Shown in pieces: positions 8,619 through 16,896 of a stretch of DNA of 64,000 nt. Origin of the DNA: Akkermansia muciniphila (lineage in GTDB: Bacteria; Verrucomicrobiota; Verrucomicrobiia; Verrucomicrobiales; Akkermansiaceae); contig NZ_PJKB01000001.1 of assembly GCF_002884975.1 (NCBI RefSeq), forward strand, positions 124,001-188,000, in the 5' to 3' direction. Within the stretch, counting starts at the first letter, position 1. Every line of letters starts with the position of its first letter. The position numbers and the translations under genes are program-made. Under the pieces are notes generated by a model, which was not told the DNA's origin, did no database searches, and saw only the letters and a list, made by a program, of their open reading frames with translations.

Positions 8619-10358
8619 ATGACACCGGGCTTTCATTGGACTCTCCGCCCCTCCGTGAGGGAGGATGATCCGGTCTTGAAAGCGTTTCCCGCAGACCTGC
8701 CCCTGCTGGTCAAGCAGCTCCTGCTGCAGCGCGGATTCACCGGAGGACCGGAAACTGACCTCTTTCTGGAGCCCAGGCTCTCCCATCTGAGCGATCCTTT
8801 CCTGATGGGGGAAATGAGGGCCGCCGTGGACCGCATCTTCCAGGCGGTGGATGAAGGGGAAACCGTGTGCATTTACGGGGACTATGACGTGGACGGGGTC
8901 ACCTCCGTGGCGCTTCTCCGGGCCATTCTGATGTCCTATGACCTGGACCCGCAATACTTCATCCCCGTCCGCTCACGGGAAGGCTACGGGCTCAGTGAAG
9001 CGGGCATAGAACGCTGCCTCTGCGAATGTGCGGAAAGACCCAGCCTGCTCATTACGGTGGACTGCGGCACCTCCTCCGTAAAGGAAGTGGAGATGCTCAA
9101 CAGCCTGGGAATAGACGTCATCATTCTGGACCACCATGAAGCGGGGCCGCTGGGCCGTCCGGACGCCGTGGCGGTGGTCAATGCCAAAATTGAGGAAGAC
9201 AGCCCGTACACCTACCTGTGCAGCGCGGGCGTGGTCTTCAAGCTGGCGCACGCCCTGCTGAAGGACCGGAAGCTGAAAACCTTTGACCTGAAACTTTATC
9301 TGGACCTGGTGGCCGTGGCCACCGTGGCGGACATCGTCCCCCTGGTGGACGAAAACAGGATACTGGTGCGCCACGGCCTGGGAAGGCTGGCGCACAGCCG
9401 CCATACGGGCCTGAAAACCCTGACGGAAATAGCGGGCATCCGCCCTTCAGACTCCGCCAACCACGCGGGCTTCCTGAACGCCGCGCACGTGGGATTCAGG
9501 ATAGGTCCCCGCATCAATGCCGCCGGGCGCATGGACTCCCCCATGGACGCCCTGGAACTTCTGCTGACCATGGACAACAGGCGCGCCGTGCAGCTTGCGC
9601 AGATGCTGGACTCCCACAACCGCAAGCGGCAGGAGGAAGAGGAAGCCATCCGGACGGATGCGGTGGAAATGCTTCACAACTCCTTTGATCCGGAACGGGA
9701 CAACGTCATCGTGCTGGGTTCCCGCGCGTGGCATCCCGGCGTGGTGGGCATCGTGGCCTCCCAGCTCATGCGGCGGTACCACAAGCCCACCTTCGTCATC
9801 GCCTTTGATGAAAGCGGCGTGGGGAAGGGTTCCGGCCGCTCCATTCCCGGCGTGTCCCTGGTGCAGGCCATCCACCACTGTGCGGATACGCTGGTTTCCG
9901 GCGGCGGCCATGACATGGCGGCGGGCCTGGTGATTGAGGAAGCCCGCATGGATGACTTCCGCGAGGCCTTCAACCGGTACGTCTCTGAAACCACGACGGA
10001 GGAACAGCGCAGCCCCGTGCTCAACATAGACATGGAAGTCTCCTTCCAGGCCCTGACGCTGGACTTGCTGGACAGCTATGAAAAGCTGGAACCCTTCGGC
10101 AACTCCAATCCCCAGCCCCTCTTCATGAGTTCCGACGTCTTCCCCACGGAGCCGCCCAAGCGCGTGGGAACCAACCACCTGAAACTCTTCATGCGGCAGG
10201 GAATGGTGGAACGTGACGCCATCTTCTTCAACGGGGCGGAGCGGGAACTCCCCAATCCCCCCTGGGACATCGCCTTCACGATTGACCGCAACGTGTACCG
10301 GGGCCGCGCCTCCCTGTCCATCTCCATTCAGGAAATACGCTCCCACCGGGAAATGTAG
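8619..10358 (+). CDS. recJ: Single-stranded-DNA-specific exonuclease RecJ
   Basis: This is a 5'-3' ssDNA exonuclease of the DHH superfamily, used in RecFOR recombination, mismatch repair and base-excision repair. Its 579 residues contain the DHH phosphoesterase motifs: D88-Y-D-V-D-G (metal site), DCGTSS (motif II), D171-H-H (motif III), and the DHHA1 part with the GGGHDMAAG motif. A C-terminal OB-like domain follows (about 460-579). The size and motif order are normal. The start at 8619 is supported by a near-consensus promoter directly abutting it, with no room for an SD sequence. Confidence 0.95.
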   Translation: MTPGFHWTLRPSVREDDPVLKAFPADLPLLVKQLLLQRGFTGGPETDLFLEPRLSHLSDPFLMGEMRAAVDRIFQAVDEGETVCIYGDYDVDGVTSVALLRAILMSYDLDPQYFIPVRSREGYGLSEAGIERCLCECAERPSLLITVDCGTSSVKEVEMLNSLGIDVIILDHHEAGPLGRPDAVAVVNAKIEEDSPYTYLCSAGVVFKLAHALLKDRKLKTFDLKLYLDLVAVATVADIVPLVDENRILVRHGLGRLAHSRHTGLKTLTEIAGIRPSDSANHAGFLNAAHVGFRIGPRINAAGRMDSPMDALELLLTMDNRRAVQLAQMLDSHNRKRQEEEEAIRTDAVEMLHNSFDPERDNVIVLGSRAWHPGVVGIVASQLMRRYHKPTFVIAFDESGVGKGSGRSIPGVSLVQAIHHCADTLVSGGGHDMAAGLVIEEARMDDFREAFNRYVSETTTEEQRSPVLNIDMEVSFQALTLDLLDSYEKLEPFGNSNPQPLFMSSDVFPTEPPKRVGTNHLKLFMRQGMVERDAIFFNGAERELPNPPWDIAFTIDRNVYRGRASLSISIQEIRSHREM

Positions 10359-10501
10359 CTTCTCCTCAAGGGGGGGGGACGTGCACGGTTTTTTCTGCGG
10401 AAAAAGTCATGCATCCCGCCGTTCTTGACAAAACCGCGTTAAAAATGCATCGTCTGCCTTGTTCCCCCATTCAGGGCGGAGTTATGGTAAAAATAAGCAA
10501 G

Positions 10502-10552
10502 ATGAACACCCTGTTCCTTCAAGGTCGTCTATTGCTACTTCTCGGACGGTAG
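10502..10552 (+). CDS. Leucine-rich leader peptide of a leuA attenuator
   Basis: This is a 16-codon open frame (MNTLFLQGRLLLLLGR) 154 bp before the leuA-like gene. Seven of the 16 codons are Leu, with five in a row (CTA TTG CTA CTT CTC, 10529-10543). Such a peptide is the hallmark of ribosome-mediated attenuation: scarce charged Leu-tRNA would stall the ribosome on the run and change the fold of the downstream RNA. The stop codon sits inside a small hairpin (CGGAC 10543-10547 with GTCCG 10552-10556). The reading is supported by position, composition and the competing hairpins downstream; expression is inferred. Confidence 0.75.
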   Translation: MNTLFLQGRLLLLLGR

Positions 10553-10629
10553 TCCGTGAAGATATCTTGATATGCGCCGGTGAGCCGTTCCGGCGCGAGG
10601 GAAGTAAACGGCTGGTCTTGATTTGCGCC
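10543..10629 (+). promoter_or_regulatory. Mutually exclusive hairpins of the putative leucine attenuator
   Basis: Besides the 5-bp hairpin at the leader stop, three stems compete for the same bases. GCGCCGG 10574-10580 pairs with CCGGCGC 10590-10596. AGCCGTT 10583-10589 pairs with AACGGCT 10607-10613. GGCGC 10592-10596 pairs with GCGCC 10625-10629. Each excludes the next, as in amino-acid biosynthetic attenuators. I see no stem followed directly by a long U run before leuA, so the outcome may be Rho-dependent termination or translational control rather than classic termination. Confidence 0.55.
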
Positions 10630-10705
10630 AAAGGAATGATTCCATAACAGGAACGTTTTCCGTGCGCAGTTTCCGAAGGAACGAACCCTTAACATTTTTA
10701 CTGTA

Positions 10706-11866
10706 ATGAAAGAACATATACACATTTTTGATACGACGCTGAGAGACGGGGAACAGTGCCCCGGCGCGGCGATGACTGTGGAGCAGAAAATACAGGTTGC
10801 CATGCAGCTGGAAGCTCTGGGAGTGGACGTAATTGAGGCGGGCTTCCCCGTCATCTCGGACGGCGACTTCCACGCTGTCCGCACCGTGGCGGAACGCACG
10901 GAAAAAAGCCGCGTCTGCGGGCTGGCACGCTGCGTGGAGAAGGACATCGTTGCCGCCCATGAGGCGTTGAAGGCTGCCGGAGAGCGGGAACGCATCCATC
11001 TGGTGGTGGCCACGTCCCCCATCCACCGAAAATACAAGCTGGAAAAAAGCCGCGGGCAGATCAGGGAGATGGCCGTCAAGGCCGTCGCCATGGCTTCCGG
11101 ATTATGCGGGGAAGTGCAGTTCTCCGCGGAGGACGCCTCCCGAACGGAGCCGGAATTCCTGGCGGAGATTGTGGAAGCCGTGATTGATGCGGGCGCCGCC
11201 GTGGTCAATATTCCGGATACGGTGGGTTACACGATGCCGGAGGAATACTACCGCCTGATTTCCTACCTGAAATCCAATGTTCCCAACGTGAGCCGCGCCA
11301 GGCTGTCCGTCCACTGCCATGATGACATGGGAATGGCCGTAGCCAATTCCCTGGCGGCCATCCGCGCCGGGGCGCAGCAGGTGGAGGGCACCATCAACGG
11401 CATCGGGGAGCGGGCCGGAAACACCGCTCTGGAGGAAGTCGTCATGGCCCTGCGCTCCCGTCCGGATTTCTTTTCCGGCGCGGGCACCGGAATCCGGACG
11501 AAGGAACTGGTGAGGACCAGCCGCATGGTGGCCGCCATGAGCGGGTTGCCCGTCTCGCGCTCCAAGGCTGTGGTGGGGGCGAACGCCTTTGCCCACGGGT
11601 CAGGCATTCATCAGGACGGCGTGCTGAAAAACCGGAGCACTTATGAAGTGATGGACCCGGAGGAAATCGGCTGGGGTTCCACGGAACTGCCCCTGACCAA
11701 GCATTCCGGAAGGCATGCCGTGAAGATGCGCCTGAGTGCGCTGGGCTTTTCCGTTCCGGATACGGACATGCCGCGCCTGTTTGAATTGTTCAAGCAGCGT
11801 GGAGACCAGTGCAAGTTCGTGTATGACGACGATTTGTCCGCCATGGTGCAGGCTATTCAGGCGTGA
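10706..11866 (+). CDS. leuA: 2-isopropylmalate synthase, short form without regulatory domain
   Basis: This enzyme condenses acetyl-CoA and 2-oxoisovalerate, the first committed step of leucine synthesis. Its 386 residues cover the HMGL-like TIM barrel and first linker: DTTLRDGEQ (9-17), metal-binding H203 and H205 in SVHCHDD, NGIGERAGN, and AFAHGSGIHQDG. The barrel portion matches bacterial LeuA closely. The roughly 120-residue C-terminal LeuA dimer domain, which binds leucine for feedback inhibition in full-length enzymes of about 510 residues, is absent. Homocitrate or citramalate synthase are alternatives, but the Leu-rich leader just upstream favours LeuA. Control would then be at expression rather than by allostery. 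Confidence 0.82.
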   Translation: MKEHIHIFDTTLRDGEQCPGAAMTVEQKIQVAMQLEALGVDVIEAGFPVISDGDFHAVRTVAERTEKSRVCGLARCVEKDIVAAHEALKAAGERERIHLVVATSPIHRKYKLEKSRGQIREMAVKAVAMASGLCGEVQFSAEDASRTEPEFLAEIVEAVIDAGAAVVNIPDTVGYTMPEEYYRLISYLKSNVPNVSRARLSVHCHDDMGMAVANSLAAIRAGAQQVEGTINGIGERAGNTALEEVVMALRSRPDFFSGAGTGIRTKELVRTSRMVAAMSGLPVSRSKAVVGANAFAHGSGIHQDGVLKNRSTYEVMDPEEIGWGSTELPLTKHSGRHAVKMRLSALGFSVPDTDMPRLFELFKQRGDQCKFVYDDDLSAMVQAIQA

Positions 11867-12037
11867 ACCTGCGCTCCCGGGGGAGCTGCTCAGAATTTCC
11901 GGAAGCCGGAACCTCTGAAAAGCGTAAATTCCGGTGGGATAGAGCTTCACTGGTCAACGATGCGCTGACGGCATGCCGGTGCACGTGTGCAGTGCAGTTT
12001 TTCTCACGGTTTCACGTACTCTGCCCTTTCAAAAGAA

Positions 12038-12072
12038 AATCCCCTCAAGTTTTCTACTTGAGGGGATTTATT
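12038..12072. terminator. Bidirectional terminator between leuA and tRNA(CAT)
   Basis: A perfect 13-bp stem (12038-12050 with 12056-12068; CCCCTCAAGT on the left arm), a TTTCT loop, and a T-rich flank (TATTTT) on the plus side and an A-rich flank on the other. It can end leuA transcripts on plus and the tRNA transcript on minus. Confidence 0.88.
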
Positions 12073-12073
12073 T

Positions 12074-12149
<76 letters not shown>

Positions 12150-12260
12150 GTTGAAGAACAACGTGGAAAAATGATAGCAGAATTTGACGGGAAGAGCAAA
12201 GTTTTTATGCAGGCATCACGTTTTGGATTTGCATGCGTCCGGGAAAGGCGTTCGGAAGGG

Positions 12261-13766
12261 TCAGACCTGCAGTTTCGTCCAGCTCCGGCCCTTGACGATT
12301 TTATAGAGGATGGTGGACTGGACGGCCATTTCAAAGGCGAAGAGCAGCCAAATGCCCCACAGGGTCATGGTCTCCGGAGCCGTCTTGAACCAAATCCAGG
12401 TGCAGACGACGCGGAAGAAGCCCATGATGCCGTAGGAGATGAACATGACTCTCCGGGTGTCTCCCGCCCCGCGCAGGGACATTTTCATGACGATGCAGGC
12501 GGCAAAGAAGGGCTCCACCAGCAGCATGGTGCGCAGCACGGGAATTCCGGTGTCAATGAGGGTCATGTTCCCGTTGGAGAATATCTCCATGAAGAGGGAG
12601 GGGAAAACGCAGAAGAGGACGCCCAGCCCCGTCATGAAGATGATGGCGTACCGCATGCATTTCCAGATGGTGATGCGGGCCATGAGCGCGTTCCGTGCGC
12701 CGAGGTACTGCCCCACCAGGGTGGAGGCCGCCATGCCGATGGCGAACCCGGGAAGGAAGCTGAGCGATTCAATGCGGACGGCGATGTTGTGGACGCCCAG
12801 CACGCCCTTGATGGGCAGCTCGCTGATGATGGAGAGGCAGAACATCTGGATGCCCCACATGCCGAAGACTTCCACGGCCTGCGGCAGCCCGATTTTCAGA
12901 ATGCGCTTCTGCATGCTCATGTCCGGCCACAGGTTGGAGAAATTGAGATAGAGGGGCGGCGCGTAGTGCTCGCCGTTTTCCCTGACGAGTTCTTCCAGCG
13001 AGTCATGTTGCCGGCCTGCAAATATTTTCTTCTTGCGCCTCAGCATGATGAGGATGAGCGCGCACATGCTGATGGCGTAACCGCAAACCGTTCCCGCCGC
13101 AATGCCTCCGATGCGCCAGCCACCCAGCGGGGCGTCCGCAAAGACGAAGGTGACGCTGAAGATGACGTTGAGAATGCCCACGCCCATCATGATCCAGAAG
13201 GGCAGGCGGGTATCTCCGGATCCGCGCAGGGCGGCATTGATGGCAAAGACCACGCCGCTGAAGGGAGCGGCGAACGCGGCCACATAGACATATTGCAGGG
13301 CGTAGGCCCGGGCGGCTTCATTCATGGTCAGCACATGGGTGACCAGGAAGCCGCTGCATGCGAAGAGCAGGCCGCAGGAGATAACCCCGGCCAGCAGGCC
13401 CAGCATGGCGGCCTGGTGCAGGCCGTGCTGCGCCTGGGGGTAGTCCCTGGCTCCCGTCATGCGGGAAACGATGGCCGTGGCTCCCATCATGATGGACCCC
13501 TGGATGACGAAGCCAAACCACATGAGGAAGACGACAGCTCCCATGCCGTCGGAAATGTTGATGGTGTCCTGGGCGTCCAGGCCTATTTTGGTGGCAATGA
13601 AGAGGTCGGACGAGGTGACGAAAAAGCTCAGCAACTGTTCCAGGAAGGGCCAAAAGGCAATGACGGCGATCTGGCGGGGCAGGGACAGCCCGGCAAGCTT
13701 TCCGCCCAGCCTGGCGCGTGACGCCTTGCCGCGTATGATGCCCTCTCTCGCGTCTCCAGCACTCAT
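12261..13766 (-). CDS. MATE family efflux transporter
   Basis: This is a 501-residue integral membrane exporter with about 12 TM helices in two pseudo-repeats. The ALRGSGDTRLP and SLRGAGDTRRV motifs, one per half, are typical of the MATE/DinF/NorM family, which couples drug or metabolite export to Na+ or H+ entry. The substrate is unknown. The start at 13766 overlaps the ubiE stop as ATGA; the longer open frame upstream runs through ubiE and is rejected. It is cotranscribed behind ubiE and runs toward tRNA(CAT). Confidence 0.9.
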   Translation of the reverse strand: MSAGDAREGIIRGKASRARLGGKLAGLSLPRQIAVIAFWPFLEQLLSFFVTSSDLFIATKIGLDAQDTINISDGMGAVVFLMWFGFVIQGSIMMGATAIVSRMTGARDYPQAQHGLHQAAMLGLLAGVISCGLLFACSGFLVTHVLTMNEAARAYALQYVYVAAFAAPFSGVVFAINAALRGSGDTRLPFWIMMGVGILNVIFSVTFVFADAPLGGWRIGGIAAGTVCGYAISMCALILIMLRRKKKIFAGRQHDSLEELVRENGEHYAPPLYLNFSNLWPDMSMQKRILKIGLPQAVEVFGMWGIQMFCLSIISELPIKGVLGVHNIAVRIESLSFLPGFAIGMAASTLVGQYLGARNALMARITIWKCMRYAIIFMTGLGVLFCVFPSLFMEIFSNGNMTLIDTGIPVLRTMLLVEPFFAACIVMKMSLRGAGDTRRVMFISYGIMGFFRVVCTWIWFKTAPETMTLWGIWLLFAFEMAVQSTILYKIVKGRSWTKLQV

Positions 13767-14434
13767 TTCTGGGCCGTGTAAATGCTGGCGATTCCTCCGT
13801 TCAGGGGTTCCGCCGTAATGTTGCCGTAGCCGCATTCCCTGAGCAGGTCAACCATGGCCTCCCCGCAGGGAAAGGCTTCAATGCTGTCTGCCAGGTAGTC
13901 ATAGGCCTCCCGGTGGCCGGTCATCCACCCTGCGATGACTGGAAGAACACGGTGCAGGTAGAACCGGTAGGGGCTTTTCAACAGGTTTTCAGGCAGGGAG
14001 AAGTCCAGAATGAGCAGGTGGCCTCCCGGCCGCAGCATGCGGGCCATTTCCCGCAGGGCGTCCGGATAGCTGGCCATGTTCCGCAGGCCGAAGGCGACGG
14101 TGACCACATCATAGGAGGCGGAGGGGAAGGGCAGGTTCATGGCGTCTGCACAGACCAGGTTGTCCAGTCCGCGTTTGGCTGCCACGTCCAGCATGGGCTG
14201 GCAGAAATCAGAGCCTGTCAGTTGAATCTCCGGCATCGCGTTCAGAATGGCCAGGGCCAGGTCTCCCGTTCCTGTTGCCAGGTCCAGCAGGCGTTCCGGC
14301 TTCCATTCGGAGACAAGCTGGACGACGCGTTGGCGCCACAGCAGGTCCACGCCCATGCTCAGGACATGGTTGGTGGCCACATAGCGCGGTGCAATGGCGG
14401 AAAAAGCGGCTTTGACGAATTCTGGATTGCGCAT
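13763..14434 (-). CDS. ubiE: Demethylmenaquinone methyltransferase UbiE/MenG
   Basis: This SAM-dependent C-methyltransferase carries out the last step of menaquinone (or ubiquinone) synthesis. The 223-residue protein has the class I methyltransferase motif LDLATGTGDLALAIL, the acidic loop TGSDFCQPML, and the UbiE signatures AFGLRNM (post-motif) and RMLRPGGHLLILDFS. Menaquinone is the more likely product in this phylum. The start MRNPEFVKAAF at 14434 gives the conserved N-terminus before VKAAFSAIAPRYVATNH; the upstream extension would enter the terminator palindrome. Confidence 0.93.
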   Translation of the reverse strand: MRNPEFVKAAFSAIAPRYVATNHVLSMGVDLLWRQRVVQLVSEWKPERLLDLATGTGDLALAILNAMPEIQLTGSDFCQPMLDVAAKRGLDNLVCADAMNLPFPSASYDVVTVAFGLRNMASYPDALREMARMLRPGGHLLILDFSLPENLLKSPYRFYLHRVLPVIAGWMTGHREAYDYLADSIEAFPCGEAMVDLLRECGYGNITAEPLNGGIASIYTAQK

Positions 14435-14455
14435 GCGTAGCGGGGGCTGGATAGT

Positions 14456-14483
14456 AAAAAAGAGCACCTAGGTGCTCTTTTTT
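14456..14483. terminator. Perfect palindromic terminator between tRNA-His and ubiE
   Basis: A 28-bp perfect palindrome centred at 14469/14470 (arm GAGCACCT flanked by six A on one side and six T on the other). The symmetric A and T runs make it usable on both strands; it mainly ends the minus-strand tRNA-His transcript. Confidence 0.85.
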
Positions 14484-14498
14484 ATAAAGGAAAGGGGA

Positions 14499-14574
14499 TG
14501 GGGTGTCGGACGGGGCTCGAACCCGCAACAACCAGAATCACAATCTGGGGCTCTACCATTGAACTACCGACACC
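14499..14574 (-). tRNA. tRNA-His (GTG)
   Basis: This is a 76-nt cloverleaf with encoded CCA and anticodon GTG in the loop ATTGTGATT. The 5' end carries the extra G(-1) opposite C73, the identity element of tRNA-His. The acceptor is GTGTCGG/CCGACAC, and the T arm is GCGGG-TTCGAGC-CCCGT. Confidence 0.96.
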
Positions 14575-14744
14575 ATTTGATGTTGTGGTGCGGCAAACAT
14601 TAGCCGCCCTCTTCCGTTTTGGCAAGAAGAAAATAAGTCTGATGAGTTTTTTAGGCGGAATATTTTCTCAAAAGTAAAATATGGGCGCGTCCGGGTAATT
14701 ATTTGTTTCCTATTTGGAAAGTAATGAGGGATCGGGCATGTCTT

Positions 14745-14990
14745 CTATTGAGTCCGCCTGGATTTGATGTAAACTTTTTTATTATGGGAATTGATGTAAT
14801 ATATGCCGCCTTTCGGTCCAACCCGGTAGATTCTCCTTTCTCCGGGCTGCAGGACGCGGGAGGATTGCTCTCCGGGGACCGCTCCGGAGCACAGGGGCGT
14901 GTATTCCGGCAGAAGCGGTTTGCGGGTGCAGTGGGACAGGCAGCAGAGAATTGGAATGACGGCTGCCTGGATGAGAAAAGAACGCTTCAT
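14745..14990 (-). CDS. Small secreted or lipoprotein-like protein with PBCV-basic-adaptor-like tail
   Basis: This is an 81-residue protein starting MKRSFLIQAAVIPILCCLSHC. A basic N-terminus and hydrophobic core are followed by a cysteine in a non-ideal lipobox (LSHC), suggesting export and possibly lipidation. The C-terminal part, VGPKGGIYYINSHNKKVYIK, resembles the short basic-adaptor domain first noted in chlorovirus proteins and also found in bacteria. Its function is unknown. An upstream in-frame ATG at 15029 would add 13 residues before the signal sequence. It stands alone between tRNA-His and a divergent membrane-protein gene. Confidence 0.6.
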   Translation of the reverse strand: MKRSFLIQAAVIPILCCLSHCTRKPLLPEYTPLCSGAVPGEQSSRVLQPGERRIYRVGPKGGIYYINSHNKKVYIKSRRTQ

Positions 14991-15186
14991 AAAGGTGTTA
15001 TTATCTTTTTCAGGAGTCTGTTTTGTCAAGTTATGTAGTCCTTCGGGACGGGGTTTTATGAGAAGAATATGATTTTTTCTTCATTATTTGAAAACGAATG
15101 TTTGAATTTGTCTTATTTCCAATTATTGTAATTACAGTCGACGGTATCCATTTCATGCGTTAACCGGTATCATCCATCTTCAAGAC

Positions 15187-15975
15187 ATGCATTTCTTCCC
15201 GCACATTCCCATGTTGTCCACCGTGTTCAGCAGTATCGGCTGTTATTTGCTTCCTTTCGGTGTGGTTTTGCTGTGGCTTCTGTATGAATCCAGAAAATTA
15301 AAGGCTATTCTTCTGGCCGGACTGGTGCTGTTGAGCATTGTATGCATGTTTCTTCATGAGGCCTGCTGCCCCAGCAGGGAATATCCGTGGGACTGCATGG
15401 TGGAGCACATGTTTACGGGAGTGCTTCTGCCTGTTTTCTGCCTGCTGGGATATATCCTGTACGTCATTCTTTGCGCGTGCATTCCGGTTTACAGGAAGGT
15501 GTGGAAGGGCATCGGCTTTATCGCCCTTGGAGGAATGAGCCTGGCCTTTGAATTCGTGAACGTCTCCTTTCCGGTGATGCTGCTGGCGGGTTACCTGTTC
15601 CGTTTCATCATCCGCCGGCAGTTGCCCGGCCATGTCCCCTTGGCCAGGAAATGCCATGGAGTGCTTGCGCTGGGTGTAGTGCCGGGGATTTGCCTGATCG
15701 GCATCGTCGGCGCCATTTTGTTTCCTCCGCCGGAAAGTTTCATCTGTGAAGCGATCAGGAAGGAGATGGCGCATGACATGGCCTTGTGGAACTACCAGGC
15801 GAACCTGGTACTGCTGTCCTCCCGTTTTCTGAATGTGGAACGCGGGAAGGACTTCATTACCGTGAAGTATTATTGCGAGACCAACATGGGGCCTGCCGTC
15901 TACAAGGCCTTCTGCAATAATTACGGCGGTTATGTGAAAGCGGAGTGTTTCCTGCTGAACAAACAGGCCCCATGA
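15187..15975 (+). CDS. Hypothetical polytopic membrane protein
   Basis: This is a 262-residue protein that I do not recognise. Five or six hydrophobic segments occupy about residues 12-32, 38-55, 78-100, 108-135 and 155-178. The C-terminal 80 residues (from about 182) are soluble and Cys-containing. The start follows an AT-rich region. There is no operon partner: dapF converges from the other side 36 bp downstream. Confidence 0.7.
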   Translation: MHFFPHIPMLSTVFSSIGCYLLPFGVVLLWLLYESRKLKAILLAGLVLLSIVCMFLHEACCPSREYPWDCMVEHMFTGVLLPVFCLLGYILYVILCACIPVYRKVWKGIGFIALGGMSLAFEFVNVSFPVMLLAGYLFRFIIRRQLPGHVPLARKCHGVLALGVVPGICLIGIVGAILFPPPESFICEAIRKEMAHDMALWNYQANLVLLSSRFLNVERGKDFITVKYYCETNMGPAVYKAFCNNYGGYVKAECFLLNKQAP

Positions 15976-16011
15976 CGAGGAGAATGCGCGTTTGCCCGGC
16001 AGGGGGCTGGT

Positions 16012-16836
16012 TCAGAGTTCAATGTCTCCGGTAAAGACAAGGTCCGCGGGACCGGTCAGGGTGACATGGGTAAAGTGGTCCCCCATGCGCCGGAAGCCGA
16101 CTTCAAGCGTGTCACCCCCAGCCACGTCTACCTGGATGGGGGAGGGAGCGTCTGTCAGTACGGCATGCAGCAGCGCGCTGGCGGTCATGCCCGTTCCGCA
16201 GGCCAGCGTTTCATTCTCCACGCCCCGTTCATAGGTGCGTATGGCGATGTGCCCCGGAGACAGGATTCTGGCGAAGTTGGCGTTGGTTCCTTTTGGAGAG
16301 AAGGCATCATGATAGCGCAGGTAGGCTCCCAGCCGTGGAATGTCAAGACCGTCCAGCTTATCCAGGAACGCTACGGCATGTGGAACGCCGGTATTCAGGA
16401 AATGGACGTCTGCGCCCACGGTCGGGTCTGCATTCAGGGCGAAAAGCTGCAGGGAGTGCGGATTCGTTAGGTTGACGGTGACATGGCCATTCTTTTCAAA
16501 GGAGGCGGTCACGATACCGGCCATCGTTTCAAAGGGAAGGGGGGCGGATTTGTCATGCCGGAGAAGGGCTGCCGCAAAGTTGCCGAAGCAGCGGGCTCCG
16601 TTGCCGCACATCTCCGCTTCTCCGCCGTCGGCATTATAATACCGCATGCGCACGGCTCCGCCTTTTCCCTGGGAAGGTTCCACGGCAATCAGGCCGTCAG
16701 CGCCGATGCCGAAGCGGCGGTCGCAAAGGGCTTCAATGGTTTCCTTGTCCAGCACGGAGGAAAGACCCAGGTCACGGTTGTCCACCATGATGAAGTCGTT
16801 GCCTGCCCCCGTCATCTTGTAAAAATGAAGCAGCAT
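16012..16836 (-). CDS. dapF: Diaminopimelate epimerase
   Basis: This enzyme converts LL- to meso-diaminopimelate for peptidoglycan and lysine synthesis. In 274 residues one sees the conserved N-terminal KMTGAGNDFIMVDN, the first catalytic Cys in EMCGNGARCFG, and the second in ETLACGTGMTAS. The start MLLHFYKM at 16836 fits the family; the upstream extension has no similarity. It is the last gene of the prfA-prmC-priA-dapF run, 60 bp behind priA. Both cysteines of the proton-relay pair are present. Confidence 0.95.
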   Translation of the reverse strand: MLLHFYKMTGAGNDFIMVDNRDLGLSSVLDKETIEALCDRRFGIGADGLIAVEPSQGKGGAVRMRYYNADGGEAEMCGNGARCFGNFAAALLRHDKSAPLPFETMAGIVTASFEKNGHVTVNLTNPHSLQLFALNADPTVGADVHFLNTGVPHAVAFLDKLDGLDIPRLGAYLRYHDAFSPKGTNANFARILSPGHIAIRTYERGVENETLACGTGMTASALLHAVLTDAPSPIQVDVAGGDTLEVGFRRMGDHFTHVTLTGPADLVFTGDIEL

Positions 16837-16896
16837 GATCGTAAATTTATGTTGTGCCGGAATTTTAATGCGCCCGTCCGGCTTTGGCAAGGCGGC

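Noticed and set aside
10425..10452. TTGACA upstream of the leucine leader
   Set aside because: The bases at the -10 position do not resemble TATAAT, so the real promoter of the leader is left open.
12171..13721. 516-codon plus-strand frame
   Set aside because: Antisense to the MATE transporter, which has clear TM helices and motifs.
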